DNA of 64,000 nt from Atherix ibis (lineage: Eukaryota > Arthropoda > Insecta > Diptera > Athericidae), in contig OY282606.1 of assembly GCA_958298945.1 (NCBI GenBank), positions 91,891,696 through 91,955,695 of the forward strand, in the 5' to 3' direction. The notes beneath the pieces are model-generated. The model was not told the DNA's origin and searched no databases. It saw only the letters and a list, made by a program, of their open reading frames with translations. Each line of letters begins with the position of its first letter. Position 1 is the first letter of the stretch. The translations under genes were made by a program, and so were the position numbers. Below are positions 47,401 through 58,863 of this stretch, piece by piece.

Positions 47401-49896
47401 ATGGTATTTTAAAATTCATCGATAACTATTTGATAAACAAATTTTTTTCCTGCTTATTTTATTGTTAGATAGATTGTATGTTTATTTATTCTTAAAAATT
47501 TTGCCATACTCTACGTCTTATTAATAATTACTAGAAAAATATCTATTTTGATGGGCATTTTTTCTTGTCATTTTTTTTTTGTCTTAACAGATAAAATATT
47601 ATGTTGCTTATCAAAATCAAAACATAAATAATGAAAAATAAAAGTGTTGGTATAAAAATAAATAAAACTATAAAATCGAAGCTTTTTTAAAAAAATAAAT
47701 AAATTTTAATCATTGATACAAATTTTATTCATGGCAATAAATTTAAACAAAAATTTATGTAAAATATATAAGGCTATATAGAAAAAATAGCGAATTGAAG
47801 TGGTGATTTTCTAAAATCTGAGAAATTCTTATAAAAAATTTATTTTATTTTTCACATTTAAAAACATTTGTACAAATAATAATTTATATTACAGACAGTA
47901 TTATATTAGAAATTCTTAAAAAAACTATCTATATCTGAACACATACTGGTATCGTTTTAATGATTTCAGTAATATTTTCAGAAACTGCTCAGAATTCGGA
48001 TACGGCATAGGCCTCTCACGCATAACTTTCTTTTTGGAAACCACACCCTTCCTGTGGCTTTTTAGCAAATGCCTTTTTTAGCAATGCTGTGGCTTTTTAG
48101 CAAATGCCAACAAATTAAGAATTTCTTTCCTAGCAGAGTTCCTCCCATTGTGGGGCTCCTAGATCCAAAAATTTCATTCCCGAGTCCACTTTTTAACCTG
48201 ATACAAATATACCTATATGCTCTACAAAATTTAACTAAGTCTAATTACTACCTTCTTAAAACAGACCAGCTTCGTTTAGGAAACTGGTAACATCCCCACA
48301 CACGATACTTGTAGTCGCCAAATTGCCTCACGAATGTTGCGCTCTGAAAATGGCACTTGACTTATGTGTAAGTGGCCTTCCATACAAACATACAAACAAT
48401 TATTTTCATAAAGAAACTGTCCAACGGATGCTCTTCAATCACACTAATACGAAAACTAAAAAAAATTATGTTTTTATTTTTGGAAGATATAAAATTATTT
48501 AATATAATTATACACATTAAAAAAAAAATGTCTTTAAAAAAAATACATGTAAAAAGATATTGATAAATATCTGTTATATTTAAAATATCTCAATCAATTG
48601 TCATTTATCGCGAAATAAAGCTAAAACAAATTGATTTGTTTTGTGGTTTATTACAACGACTTGCCAAAGCCTCCTAGGTTCTTAATTGAAAAGATTAAGT
48701 TTAAGCCAAAAAAAGTTGATTATTATAGGGTACATACCAGACCCTATAAAGCCTCATCACTGAAGTGAATAATCACCATCTGTAATTTTTTTTTGTAATT
48801 TTAACGTAAGGTTTCGATTATTAAAAAATCTATTAAAAATAATGGCTAACTTAAAACTAAATAAACATTATCGTAAACAATATATTAATTTAACAATTAG
48901 TTTAATGATAGAACAGAATGGATAATCCAGTAGAATATTTTATAAGCTTATAGTTTTTTTTTGCTTTGATAAATTGTTTTCACGTAATGCTTTTTTAATA
49001 TTAATTATAATTAGATAAAAATCAGTTTTTTCTTTGATAATATTGTAGTTAAAATTTTAGCATGATTAATATTAAGTAGCTTTTTTGGTATGTTGGGAAA
49101 CTACTAACATTTGTAGCGATAAATTTGTAATTTTTAGTCGGCTCTTCAGATAGCTGAGGGTGATCCTGGCATGGCATTATTAATGGCGCAGATAAATGCA
49201 AATTTGGGTGGTGTTTTCAACAATCCATCATCAATGTTTGTATCAACAACTGTACGAGACTATCTGTTTGATGGTGTACGATTTTGTATAAATGCAACTG
49301 GCTTGGCTAGAGCAATATGCAAGCAAATCAAAGAGAAAGGATCAAAAACAATTCGGCAAATGGAAGATGGCAGTTTAGCATTTTCATTTTTCAATCATGT
49401 AAGATAGATTTTTCACAAAGTATTTTTGAAAAAAAAAAATTGTATTTAAAATTAATGCCCAAATAGAAAAATCGTACACATGATGGTGTATATGAAGTTC
49501 ATACTGGTCTAGGTAATGCAGAAAAAACTTTGGAAATTCAAAAGTGGAAAGAGGACAGTTCACTGCAAGTTTGGCTTAATTCAACCAACGATGAAATATC
49601 AGTTTGCAATCTAATCAATGGTACAGATGCATCTAGTTATCCTCCATTTAGACATCGTGGCGATTCCGTGTACATTTTTAGCTCGGACATCTGCAGATCA
49701 GTGCAGTTATTCTTTGATAGCGAAGTTAAATACAATGGAATTCCTGGATTTCGATACTCAACTGGTGGCAATTTCCTAAACGAAATTGGTCCTGAATATT
49801 CGAATGAATGCTTTTGCGTCGATCGTATTGTTAATATCGTCAAAAAGAAAAATGGCTGTCTATATTCTGGTGCATTAGATTTGAGTTCATGTATTG
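32384..49896 (+). CDS. CD36/class B scavenger receptor family gene (SNMP-like), first six coding exons
   Basis: Two-pass plasma-membrane receptor family (CD36, SR-B, Emp, Croquemort, SNMP) that binds lipids, lipoproteins or, for SNMPs, helps pheromone detection. Exons: 32384-32494, 42300-42457, 42542-42689, 42818-42955, 49138-49398, 49467-49896. Together they give 415 codons plus one base. An N-terminal transmembrane segment (GLVGCIFGAILGWGVFP) starts the chain. Family marks follow: PLHFKVYVFNVTNP, IPIVNEVGPYIY, RFEFDALASAPFTESDEVVV, VRDYLFDGVRFC, INGTDASSYPPF, IFSSDICRSV, GIPGFRY, ECFCVD and NGCLYSGALDLSSC with conserved cysteines. An in-frame TAA 12 bases before the ATG fixes the start. Relatives are about 500-560 residues, so the last part of the ectodomain and the second transmembrane segment lie outside the window. 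SNMP2 is my best subfamily guess, unproven. Confidence 0.9.
33340..33655 (+). repeat. Unnamed dispersed repeat, copy 1
   Basis: Shares GGATAGACACGAATGGAATT, AGATGCACAATTCACGAAC and TAATAATTTGCTTTTTGTTG with the reverse strand of 41885-42170. Probably an old transposon piece; the type is not recognised. Confidence 0.6.
33867..33956. repeat. Two-copy 45-bp tandem repeat
   Basis: CAGCATATGTTGCGGTAAGG and on repeats at 33867-33911 and 33912-33956 with one visible change (ATCAC to ATTAC). Confidence 0.88.
35628..36180 (+). mobile_element. Family A Tc1/mariner-type deletion derivative
   Basis: The left end AGGACTATCCATTTTGTATT at 35628 on, and an inverted end at about 36152-36180. The decayed interior keeps a trace of KKPLYP on the plus strand. 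Confidence 0.65.
36950..37709 (+). mobile_element. Internally deleted Tc1/mariner-type element (family C)
   Basis: 760 bases between TA dinucleotides (36948-36949, 37710-37711). Inverted ends CATGGTGGGCCAACTTGGAC and GTCCAAGTTGGTCCACCCTG. The plus strand reads NEQAVEAVGESVNDDPSRQR, then LGISKTSL and PYKIQLSKELLPSD, the DNA-binding half of a Tc1/mariner-type transposase. The catalytic half is missing or scrambled. Confidence 0.85.
37760..38075 (-). mobile_element. Truncated family A element
   Basis: Starts ATTATCCAATTTATGTTTTG and contains the shared interior strings GTCACTTTTCGCTAATACAA and CGTGATTTCGGCAGAATCAC. Its right end is not clear. Confidence 0.6.
38191..39125 (-). mobile_element. 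Tc1-like element (deleted, with internal palindrome)
   Basis: Inverted ends CAGTGCTGGCCAAAAAGATT and the reverse complement of GGCTACCACTG. The minus strand at about 38560-38720 reads WDAIIFSDEFKLKIHVSDGR, the first catalytic region of Tc1 transposases. Target TA is clear on the left only. A perfect palindrome (38755-38820) breaks the gene. Confidence 0.8.
38755..38820. repeat. Perfect 31-base-arm hairpin with 4-base loop
   Basis: 38755-38785 (AAGTGTTGCAAGGAAACTGG and on) is the exact reverse complement of 38790-38820, separated by AAGC. It lies inside the Tc1-like element. Confidence 0.95.
40876..40982. repeat. Inverted repeat, 26-base arms, 2 mismatches
   Basis: 40876-40901 (ACGTGCAAAAAGCATACCAG and on) pairs with 40957-40982 around a 55-base spacer, within a family A element. 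Confidence 0.9.
41261..41441. repeat. Two-copy tandem duplication, about 92 bp
   Basis: AATTAACTGAAAAGGATGGA and AATTAACTGAAGAGGTCTCG start the two copies (41261, 41353). Both continue with GGGCACAATTTCAATCATGT. Confidence 0.88.
41885..42170 (-). repeat. Unnamed dispersed repeat, copy 2 (inverted)
   Basis: Reverse complement of the repeat at 33340-33655 (AAGCAAATTATTACTTTACA, CATTCGCATCTATCCTATCA). It ends about 130 bases before exon 2. Confidence 0.6.
42300..42457 (+). CDS. CD36-like gene, coding exon 2
   Basis: Acceptor AATTTTCAG|GG, donor AG|GTGAGT, ends in phase 2. It encodes EGTEQFDRFVNVPQPLHFKV and GPYIYR, the start of the ectodomain. Confidence 0.92.
42542..42689 (+). CDS. CD36-like gene, coding exon 3
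   Basis: Acceptor TTTATAATAG, donor AAT|GTAAGT, ends in phase 0. It encodes QQQRFEFDALASAPFTESDE and VVVLNMPMN. Confidence 0.9.
42818..42955 (+). CDS. CD36-like gene, candidate extra (cassette) exon 4
   Basis: 46 open codons between TGTTTTGCAG and GTAAT. Both flanks are phase 0, so skipping keeps the frame. It encodes VFLQVLERDLKEII and a basic end (RILKRILERIRGKRK). Family members normally run straight from the exon 3 end into the exon 5 start, so this would add 46 residues. The weak donor leaves room for it being a false exon. Confidence 0.55.
43762..44451 (-). mobile_element. Family A Tc1/mariner-type deletion derivative
   Basis: Left end AGAGTTATCCGATTTGTGCT, inverted right end around 44419-44451 (TTTTTAAATGGATAACTCGG). 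The shared interior strings GACAAATCGCATCCACGATC and TTCGTGTTGTAATTCGGTCA identify the family. Confidence 0.72.
45509..45790 (-). mobile_element. Truncated family A element
   Basis: Left end TTGTTATCCAGTTTATTGCT, interior AAAATTCGATCCTTTTGACG and AATTCGGCCGTTGCTTGATG. It breaks off near 45790. Confidence 0.6.
49138..49398 (+). CDS. CD36-like gene, coding exon 5
   Basis: 87 codons, acceptor ATTTTTAG, donor CAT|GTAAGA, phase 0. It encodes IAEGDPGMALLMAQINANL, TTVRDYLFDGVRFC and the FSFFNH end. Confidence 0.92.
49467..49896 (+). CDS. CD36-like gene, coding exon 6
   Basis: 143 codons plus one base, acceptor CCCAAATAG, donor TATTG|GTAAGT. It encodes the Cys-rich half of the ectodomain, including VYEVHTGLGN, SVCNLINGTD, DICRSVQLFF and ECFCVD. 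The next exon is not found in the remaining 14 kb. Confidence 0.93.
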
Positions 49897-49993
49897 GTAA
49901 GTATTTATATTATCTAAATAAAACTTTTTCGTATTAAAAAATAAATTATTCAATACTATTACTGATAGTATATTGTTTTCATATGATCTCATA

Positions 49994-51182
49994 CGAGGTC
50001 TGTTCAAAAAGTATCGCGAATTTTGAATTTCTGCGGGTTACGTATGTTGGTACTCATGTCTCTCACTTACTTCGGCCATTTTGAATGTTCAGTTAATTTT
50101 TGACAGCTGCTTTGCTTGCACGTATTTTGGCTCGTCTTCGATTTCTGCCCATTCCAAAAAATGGATAAAAGAATCTGTATCAAATTTTGTGTGAAAAACA
50201 AAATTAATTGCGCGGACGCATTCCGAATGTTGACTGTGACATATGGTGAAGCTACCTTGGACCGAAGCAAAGTTTATCGGTGGTACAAAATGTTCTCAGA
50301 GGGCCGAGACGATGTGAACGACGAAAAGCGTGCCGGACGCCCGAGCACGTCAACAACAAACGAAAGCATTGATGAAGTGAAGAAAATAGTATTGGCCAAT
50401 CGTCGAATCACCATTAGAGAAGTTGCTGAGGACTTAAACATATCGATTTTTACCAATGATTTGGTCGTGAGACGGGTCGCCGCGAAATTCGTACCAAAAT
50501 TACTCATTTTCGACCAAAAACAGCATCGCATTAACATTGCTAAGGAGCTGTTGGAGTCTGTCCGCGATGACCCAAATCTGCTCTAAAGGATCATAACTGG
50601 TGACGAATCATGGGTTTATGCTTATGACGTGGAAACCAAAGCTCAACCATCTCAATGGAAGCTGCCGAACGAGCCAAGACCGAAAAAAGCGCGCCAAGTT
50701 TGGTCGAATGTGAAGGTTTTGCTTCGATTGCAGGGGCGTGGTGCATCATGAGTTCTTGCCACAGGGTAGAACGGTCAATAAGTAATATTACTTGAGTTAT
50801 GCTCAAGTTGCGCGAAGCAATCCGCCAGAAACGCCCGGATTTGTGGAAGAACAAAAATTGGCTTTTGCCATTTTTGGCCAAAAACAACACACTAATAATG
50901 CCGCATCCACTGTGTTTCCCAGATCTGGCCCTGAAACTGAAGAGCCCCATGAAAGGACGACGCTGCGCTACGATTGAGGAGATAAAGACGGCATCGAAGG
51001 AGGAGTTGAACAAGATCACAAAAAATGATGTTTTGAAGTTCTTCGAGAATTGGAAAAAACGTTGGCACAAGTGTATAATATCTGGTGGGGATTACTTTGA
51101 AGGGGACAAAATAGATATTCATGAATAAATAAATAATTTTTGAAAAAACACCAAATTCGCAATACTTTTTGAACAGACCTCG
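49994..51182 (+). mobile_element. Mariner element (family B), nearly full length, in the intron after exon 6
   Basis: 1189 bases flanked by TA (49992-49993, 51183-51184). Ends CGAGGTCTGTTCAAAAAGTA and its inverted partner TTTTTGAACAGACCTCG. It sits about 100 bases after the exon 6 donor, in the same orientation as the gene. Confidence 0.93.
50161..51128 (+). pseudogene. Broken mariner transposase
   Basis: The ORF from ATG 50161 (MDKRICIKFCVKNKINCADA) has the DNA-binding domain (RAGRPSTSTTNE, TIREVAEDLNIS) and stops at 50584-50586. In the same frame IITGDESWVYAYDVETKAQ (first catalytic Asp) follows. After further breaks, AKNNTLIMPHPLCFPDLAL is a decayed third region, and ITKNDVLKFFENWKKRWHKC is the C-terminus. 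The second catalytic segment (HDNA) is deleted. Confidence 0.9.
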
Positions 51183-51184
51183 TA

Positions 51185-52702
51185 TCAAAGTACAAAAGTT
51201 TTCTGTTAACCTTTTTATGGCTATATTGATGCGTTGCTATAATATTTTAAATGTCATATTTTACTTATAACTTAATCAATAATAATAAATAAATATTATT
51301 ATTTTCTAGTATGTATTCTTATACATGCATGCATTTTTTTAAAATACTTAATCAAAATTATATATGAAGATCTTTATAGTATCGAGGGAAAAAAAACTTG
51401 ATTAAATCGTTTACATTTATTTATTGCAATGTCAAAAACTAAATATTTGGTAATATTTTTATGATTATATCAATGGTAATGAATAATCAAAAGGTAACTA
51501 TATTGCCATGAGAATTTATATACTCATATGTAAATGCCATAATTAAAAAAATATTAAAATTGCTTTAAAATTAAAAATTTTAAAACAATTTTATTCATTT
51601 TTATTGGGTTTTTTTATGAGATAATATTAAAAATTATACAAAATGTACGAGACCCTCTAAAATAATGTTTACTAGATAGCAAAGTAAAATTTATTAAACC
51701 ATTTCATTTTCTCTATATTACATGAAAGGTGACATTTTTTTACTTTATTACCTTGACTAACCCATCAAGTATATTTTTAACGCATCAACTATATCCATAC
51801 ATGGTAATTTGTTTCTAAATAACAACAAGTACATAAATTTATACAATACACATATATTATATTTTTCGATGCATACCCGTGTGTTATGATTTGTTACGTA
51901 ATACGAATTAAAAATATTTACTAAATCAAATAACTTAATTCTTGTTTCATAAGACTATAAATATAAAGTATTTATCTTAGTAAGAGTAGTAATTTCATTA
52001 ACATAACATGAAGATAGTATATCTTAATAAATTACTTGTATTAATGCAACACAGAAATATGCTTTTAATTATTTTTTAAATACACAAATAGTAGAACTAA
52101 ATTTAAAAATAATTTTTTGTTAAAAACATTGTCGACAGTATAAGGAGTTTTCTAAATTTAATAGTAAAAACTAAAGAAACTATATTTAATTCTATTCAAT
52201 TGTTCGATTATCAAATAAACTTTTATAAAAATTCTTTCCTCATTCTATTGATTCTGAAAACAATAGAATTTATAAATTTCATTCCATTATTAATACGAGT
52301 ATATATAAAAATGTATACTTATTATTCAGGTGAAAATATATTTATTGGAAAAAATCTAAACAGAACAGGTATTATTATTTTATTTATAATTATTATTTTA
52401 GTGATTTTTTCAATGTTTCATTGTGCAATATTTTCCCATTCTTTTCTGGTATTCCTCAAGGTAGTCTTCTTACATTAGAGTTAACCATCTATGCTTTTTT
52501 AAATAACTCAGAGGAAAAGTTTCTTTTTATAGCAATTTAAAAATAAACAAAAATCGAACTTATTATAAACTTATCAAAATAATTTAATTATAATTAAAGT
52601 GGAAAATAAAATGATAATACAATAGATTTTTTCATATGAACCATTTGTGTCTACATCCAAAGGCTGATGGAATGTTGAAAAGTTTTTATATAAAAATATT
52701 AT
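51185..52702. other. AT-rich DNA, presumed intron of the CD36-like gene
   Basis: No exon or repeat recognised. The 92-codon hydrophobic ORF at 52200-52478 has no supporting motif. Confidence 0.4.
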
Positions 52703-53185
52703 TACAGAGTTATTCAATTTCTGCTTTGTAAAATTAAGTTAAATAAAAAACTTTTTATATTTAGATTTTGATAAAAAAATTAGTTTTAATATAATGATTA
52801 AAGTATGGCAATATGAATAAAATATAAATAATTAAAGTAATTAGCTTGCGACTTCTTACAGAAATCGATTTTTTGGTGGCTCATTTCGGGGTTGTAATAC
52901 GCTCATTACTTGAAGCATGTTATTTTTTGAATACTCTGAAGTTTATGGATTGTCGGCGTAAATACAATTTTTTGCGTACTCTTACAATAAAAGTCCAACG
53001 GTGACAAATAGTACGTTATGTCTACGGTTTCCTGAGATGCACATGGTATAATATTCATAGACTATCTGAAAGTCGATCACAGGACAATATTATACGGCAT
53101 TGTTGGACCAGTTGCGTATTGAAATCAAGACAAAACTACCAAATTCGGCAACCTTTTTTTTACCAGATTTGGCTCCATCCGTCTT
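52703..53185 (-). mobile_element. Truncated family A element
   Basis: Starts AGAGTTATTCAATTTCTGCT and contains GGGGTTGTAATACGCTCATT and AAAAGTCCAACGGTGACAAA, shared with other copies. Its right end is uncertain. Confidence 0.6.
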
Positions 53186-53797
53186 TTTTTAGATTTTGTT
53201 GAATAAATTAATTCAATATTTTATTTATCACTGACTTATCATACTGCTCTCGTATAATATGCATTTTCTACATACGATTTTAAAGGGTTATCTATTTCGT
53301 GGTTTAGTTAGTAATAGCCCTAATAGTTTAAATTTGTTCAATATATATATCACTTAAGATTATATTTATTTCGATAAAAATTTGCCAAATTTATATTAAC
53401 TATTAATTAGCGACTATGGAATGCGCAGAAAATACGTTGACTGAGGTTGGGCTCATTTCAATAAGCAAAAGCAACTGTGTTCAAAAAATGAACAGTCTTC
53501 TTCTAACCTTTCCTGCCGATGTAACTGTCCTGATCTTCTTTGGTGCACGTGTGCTATTTGAAATCTATTGCTTAACTGAAATCTGACCAATCCATATTTT
53601 ATCAACAGTTATAAATTGATGCAAAGCTATCTTATATACTTTCATACAATGGTCTTATAAAATAATATCATAGATTTAATTAATCATTTCTTCGTTGGTG
53701 ACCTAAATTGGCCATCCTGGGCACTCAGCGTTGCCTGGGCTCGTACGCCAACAACAAAATTTATTAATTTTTGTAAAATAAAAAAAATTAGCGAGGA

Positions 53798-53870
53798 GTA
53801 CAATCTTTTCAAGGTTGGAAAATAAAGCCAACCTTGAAAAGATTGTACTTTTCAAGGTTGGCTTTATTTT
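53798..53870. repeat. Double snap-back repeat
   Basis: 53798-53818 (GTACAATCTTTTCAAGGTTG and G) is exactly inverted at 53828-53848. In addition 53819-53840 is exactly inverted at 53849-53870. The unit thus appears forward, reverse, forward. Confidence 0.93.
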
Positions 53871-53879
53871 CATATATTG

Positions 53880-54000
53880 CTTTTTAGTAAAAAAATTGTA
53901 TTTTATTAACAAACAAAATTCACTTTTTTCCATATTAAGAAAAAAACTTTTTAGTAAAAAAATTGTATTTTATTAACAAACAAAATTCACTTTTTTCCAT
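53880..54000. repeat. Direct repeat, about 53-base units 67 bp apart
   Basis: CTTTTTAGTAAAAAAATTGT and on to CACTTTTTTCCAT occurs at about 53880-53932 and 53947-54000. Confidence 0.88.
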
Positions 54001-55477
54001 AATATTCGCCTGTTCTAATGGTTGTCAAAACTAAACCAATAAACATATTTAAATAAAATTTTATAATGTTAAAGATTTTTTTTTGCTAATAGCAGTTACA
54101 TCTCTTACATTTATCACTGACTTATCATATTGCCCTTATCATTAAATTGTTCTAATTTATAGTATACATGCTTTTTATAGTATTAAATAGATATTAAATC
54201 TAATTTAAATTCTAATGTCATATAATTAAAAAAATCATAAATGATTTTCGAAATAAATAATTTTTAATTTTTCACATCATAATATTTACCAATAAAATAT
54301 TTTGTTCATATCTTATTTTGTTAATGGTCGATATGAATTCTATGCAAAAAAACTTTTGATTCACTATAACTAGTTTTCATTAACAAAATGAAAATCTTAT
54401 CTTGTTTTTTGTTTTTTTTTCTCTTAATAAAATGATAAAAAAAATTTAAAAATATTTAAAATAAATAGTAATATTTTCACGGTTTAAAGCTATTTGTAGT
54501 TTTTGATACGATTTTTATTATTAAAAAGAGTATTTGATATATGAATATTTTTATCGAAGAAAATGATTATTAGATAAGTTATATACTCTTTTATCTAATA
54601 TTAAGAAGTTTATATTCAATTGCAATATAAATAGCCTGCTCATAAATCAACTGAACTATTGTAGAAGTATATAAAACTGGATTTGCTCAATATATTTTAC
54701 GAAAATCTAATCTTATCGCCTCTGCATTACCATAATTCAAAATCGTAATTTATTTCTAATAATAAAAGTTCGTATTTTTTAAACATCTGCACTAGCAATA
54801 TTTATGCTTACTTTTTAACTATAAAAATGCGTCTTTTTTAATATATTTTATTCATATTTTAGGAAAGATCATGGACACATAAATAAAATATATTATTTAA
54901 TATAAGCAACAAAATATTTATTTAAAATTGTCCATCTATGGTTTTTCAAAGTTTTCATAAATATTTATTATCAAATTCGGATTTTTCCAATTTCACTCTA
55001 ATGAAGGTCAACAGTTCATATTTAAATAGAGGACAAACTTTAGTTGAATAAAAATGTTTAGATCGCATTAAAATCTTTAATATGTAATTCTATACTCGTA
55101 CATGTTTCTGAATTTTTATTTCCACTAAATATTTACATTCTACAATTTGTTTGGATTTAAAAATATATTGTATTGTAACGAACATATACGATACATTCAT
55201 TTTTACTTTATTTAATTTTTAATTTTTTTAACTATGTTTTGGCAAGATCAGTTGCTATTTTTAGTGAAACATTATACTTTTAAGTATGAATAAATTATTC
55301 ATAATAATATTACTTATGTATAATAAAATCCCGAGAAAATTTCTTAAGAAAAATTCCATTCTTTACTTCAATTGAAATTTTATTTCAAAACAAATATTGG
55401 GTACGATGACCCCTGTTAACCATTAAACTAAAACGGATATATTATTTTGAGTAAAAGAAATGATCATATTCTGGAAG
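54001..55477. other. AT-rich DNA
   Basis: Nothing recognisable on either strand. Confidence 0.4.
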
Positions 55478-57840
55478 GACTATCCAATTTATACTTTGGA
55501 AAATAAGTTAAAATAAAATATTTTTATTAATAATATTTTTATAAAATTTTTATACAATTATATTACTTAAATTGTGCCATTATGTACAAAATATAATATC
55601 GATCAGATATTTACGATGCGACTTCTTGAATGTTTATATGTCATACGTGGACAGATTAGCAAAACTAAATTACTATTTAGTACAACAAGTCTATAAGATG
55701 TAACAGTTAGTTAGGTAGAAATTAGAGTTTAGTTTATGCATTGTTACTACCATGGTTACCAGAGAAAAGATTAACGATAAAGCGGAAGTCCCTGACGATA
55801 TGTAAAATTGTAAGGAAAACTCCGCAGTTTTGGAAAATGGGGGATTGAAGGTTATGAAATAGGAAGTATGACAAATTCTAATGCTGAACGGTTTTCTTGT
55901 TCAAAACTTCGGATTTTTTTCGAATATATAGGCCGAAAAGTATGATTTAATGGTTTTAATAGAAATGTGTTAGAGGAAAGCCAGGCTTTCAGTCCGGCTT
56001 CATCTATGTGTTTGCCACTTCATCTCAGAGTTTACCACTTGGTGAGCAATTGAGGCATGACGGGTATATGCTCAGCAAGTCTACCCGCTCATTTCCGATA
56101 ATACCGTAGTGCTACATTTTTATTTGTTAACAAAAAACGGTGAATGAGGTCTACCATGGGGTTGCTCTTTATACCCTTAATGACATTGATTGCAGAGAGC
56201 AAATCAGTAAAAAATAAAAATATTTTTATATGGTTTTCTCTGATGGGCATTAAAAGTGACTGCTATCTCAATACCAACACTGATGGCCCAAAGTTCGACA
56301 TAATAGGACGCAGAACTAATGGGAAAAATACCGTATGCCGCCTCACAGAAGCAATCGCCTTCGCGCTGCATAACCATCGTCGTTTACGGCCGCATCCATG
56401 AATAGAAGCATGCCATTTTTCATTTTATTAAGCTCTTACAAGCAAAATTTCCTGTGTAGCAGCAGGTTACGTTCATTCTTCCTGAAGATGCTCGGTTCGG
56501 TCAATATATTTAGCACTGATATCAACCACGGCTTCCAATCATAATATGAACTGTTAGTGAAAGAATGGGTGTTAATGATGAAAGAACCGTCCATAAGTAG
56601 GGACGGAATATAGAAAAGGGTGGATTCTCCGACATGAAGATTTTTGAAGAAAAGGCGAATTTGGGCATTTTGATATACTCAAGTATAACTGCACGTCCCG
56701 TTTCAATTAACATAGATCCAACTGAGTAGGTCGAGTAAGCATCTCTAGTCAATCGGTTGCAACAGTTTACTGCCGCATCCAGCCGCCGTACTGTACCAGC
56801 TTGAATACCAACGCAATGTATGAGGTAATACAGTAAAGTTCGATCAAGTAAGTAGTCCATAACTCGGACTACCTCAGTTTGCTTCAGCGTATTTTTTCTA
56901 CTAACTAGGAGTTTAACTTAAGTGTAAATAGTATTAACCCGGTTAATAAAATGTTAGATATTAAGATCAAACGAGAGATTATTACTCCCAAGACGCAGAT
57001 AGAATCGGTTGGGTGAGGCGATATGTTTCGGCCAAATATGTGTGTTTTGGCAATTCAGCTTGCGGCAAACATGATCTCGATTATGGTCCCATTTCTAGCG
57101 GCCGAAACCCTTCTGGCAGTAGCGGCCGCCTTAGATTTGTCTTTTCTGAAAATTACGAGTGGAAAAAAATATTTTTGCAAGGAAGAGGGGAGTGAGTTAA
57201 TGTATCTCCCACTTTTCAACATGTTAATATAACATGATGAAAAGTGGTGTAGAAATCGGGGATCCCTGCGGAATACCATTTTTCATTTTGCGCTGTCTAG
57301 AAAAGTGGCTATTACCTTTCACAGTAATAGCCGTACTGCAGCACTCGATCGGTTGGAGGTAATTTTTAATGACTGTTGTTGATTTCTAAATACTCTAAAA
57401 GATTAGTTTGGAAATTGTTTGCATAAAAACGATTTTTTACATAGCTTACCACAAACAAAGTCCAACAGCGTCAAATCAAACGAACTTGAAGACCAATTGA
57501 CATAACCAAATTTGGAAATTACGAGTCCTACGAACTTTTCTCGCAATAAAGCTTAAAAATTCGCTGTGTGACTTGTGGTGCTAACTTGTCAAAACTACAT
57601 ATGGTATGGACCAAATGAAATTATTTAAGATCAGGCTAAAAAAAGCTTCTTCTTTATTTTAAAAGCAATGCGGCGGCCAATACCACCTTCACACCAAAAT
57701 GCACACCAAACAGTCATTTAAAAAAATACAATAGCTTCTTTACAGTCATTTATAGGTTTTTTGAACTTTATATACAGTAATTGTATCTACCAAAGAAGAA
57801 TTTGAGAGCCTAATCGTTTAAGAAACTTTTATTCGATAAA
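55478..57840 (-). mobile_element. Family A element split by a LINE fragment
   Basis: The left end GGACTATCCAATTTATACTT at 55478 leads into family A sequence that stops near 55640. The family resumes at about 57355 (AGTCCAACAGCGTCAAATCA, CCAAAATGCACACCAAACAG). The 1.7 kb between is unrelated and GC-richer. Confidence 0.65.
55640..57352 (-). mobile_element. Non-LTR retrotransposon (R1/I/Jockey-like) fragment
   Basis: On the minus strand at about 57240-57290 the frame reads NGIPQGSPISTPLFIML, the standard LINE reverse transcriptase motif. Further along, 56522-56860 minus has RRLDAAVNCCNRLTRDAYST, resembling the region after the RT domain (R..R...L.I.GAYRT). Frameshifts and gaps between these show decay. 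The exact clade and borders are not certain. Confidence 0.65.
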
Positions 57841-58863
57841 TCATTATCTAAAGCCTGTTCTTCTAACTAATATAAAATTCCAAATTTTTATCCAAATAAA
57901 TGCTATCTTTATTAACATATATTTTGAATTCTTGTCAAATAATAGAATTATAATTTCCAAACCAAGAAATAAATATCCCTTTACTATAAAATTTTTTTCG
58001 AATTATGCTAATAGAAACAGATAAACAGATAAATCATATTATAGTATAAATAACCTTGAAAGTAACGTATAATTATAAGATTTCCGTCAGTTTTAGTAAA
58101 CATTTTTACATATCGATTACTTCTGATGCTTATAACAAATGACCTTAAAGTTGATGTGAAACTGCCTTTTAATACCTGTAGTATTAAAAACAAAAACTAT
58201 CACTAATCAATAGATTTTCTATAAAATCAAATTTGACGACTGAGTTTTATTTCTATTTGAAAAAGAGCAAATATTCGTAGTCATTACAAAAAGAAACAAC
58301 TTTTTTTTAAATTAAATAAATTTTTTTTCCCAATTTAAAAGCTTTAGCTTCCAACATTACTCTTCGTATTCTTGTAAAAGAAAAACAAACATTTTTCATA
58401 AAATTATTTATTTTTTATTACTGCGCTATGGTTTAGCACTTATTTTGAGCACATATTAATGTATTACTTGTCAGTATTCTACTTTATAAATTTATTTATT
58501 AAAATATGTTGAGGCTTTTAAAATAATTCTCATACCTTTATTTATGCAATATAAAATTTCCTTAAAAGTTAACCAATTAATATATGCTTTAATAACTGAC
58601 TACGCTTTAATCGTTATTTTTTATGGATTTACTTAGAAAAATAAAAAAAAATTGAACTCCTTGAATTTTGCTATTCTAAAACGTATTTATTCTACTGATT
58701 TTTATCATATTTACATCATGAGCATCTTGTTTATATTGAATTATTAATTATTACCAATTAAAAGTCAAATAAAACATGAAATTCATGATACTACCGTATA
58801 TTAAGTGCCAATTATTAGAGGCTTATATTCTCGCACTATCGCAAAACTACGAGTATGTATCTA
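57841..58863. other. AT-rich DNA
   Basis: No gene or repeat recognised. Confidence 0.4.

Larger units (their letters stand above)
42956..49137 (+). other. Intron 4 of the CD36-like gene (6.2 kb)
   Basis: AT-rich, with family A copies at 43762-44451 and 45509-45790. Unassigned, slightly GC-richer sequence at about 46020-46480 looks repeat-derived. The ORFs at 46237-46446, 48069-48290 and 48372-48563 show no motif. Confidence 0.65.

Noticed and set aside
52200..52478. 92-codon hydrophobic ORF
   Set aside because: AT-rich composition yields Ile/Phe-rich ORFs. There is no start context, splice signal or motif.
56144..56401. Plus-strand ORF with TDGPKFD, resembling the RNase H TDGSK motif
   Set aside because: The surrounding LINE fragment is on the minus strand (RT motif near 57240-57290), so the plus-strand match is probably chance.
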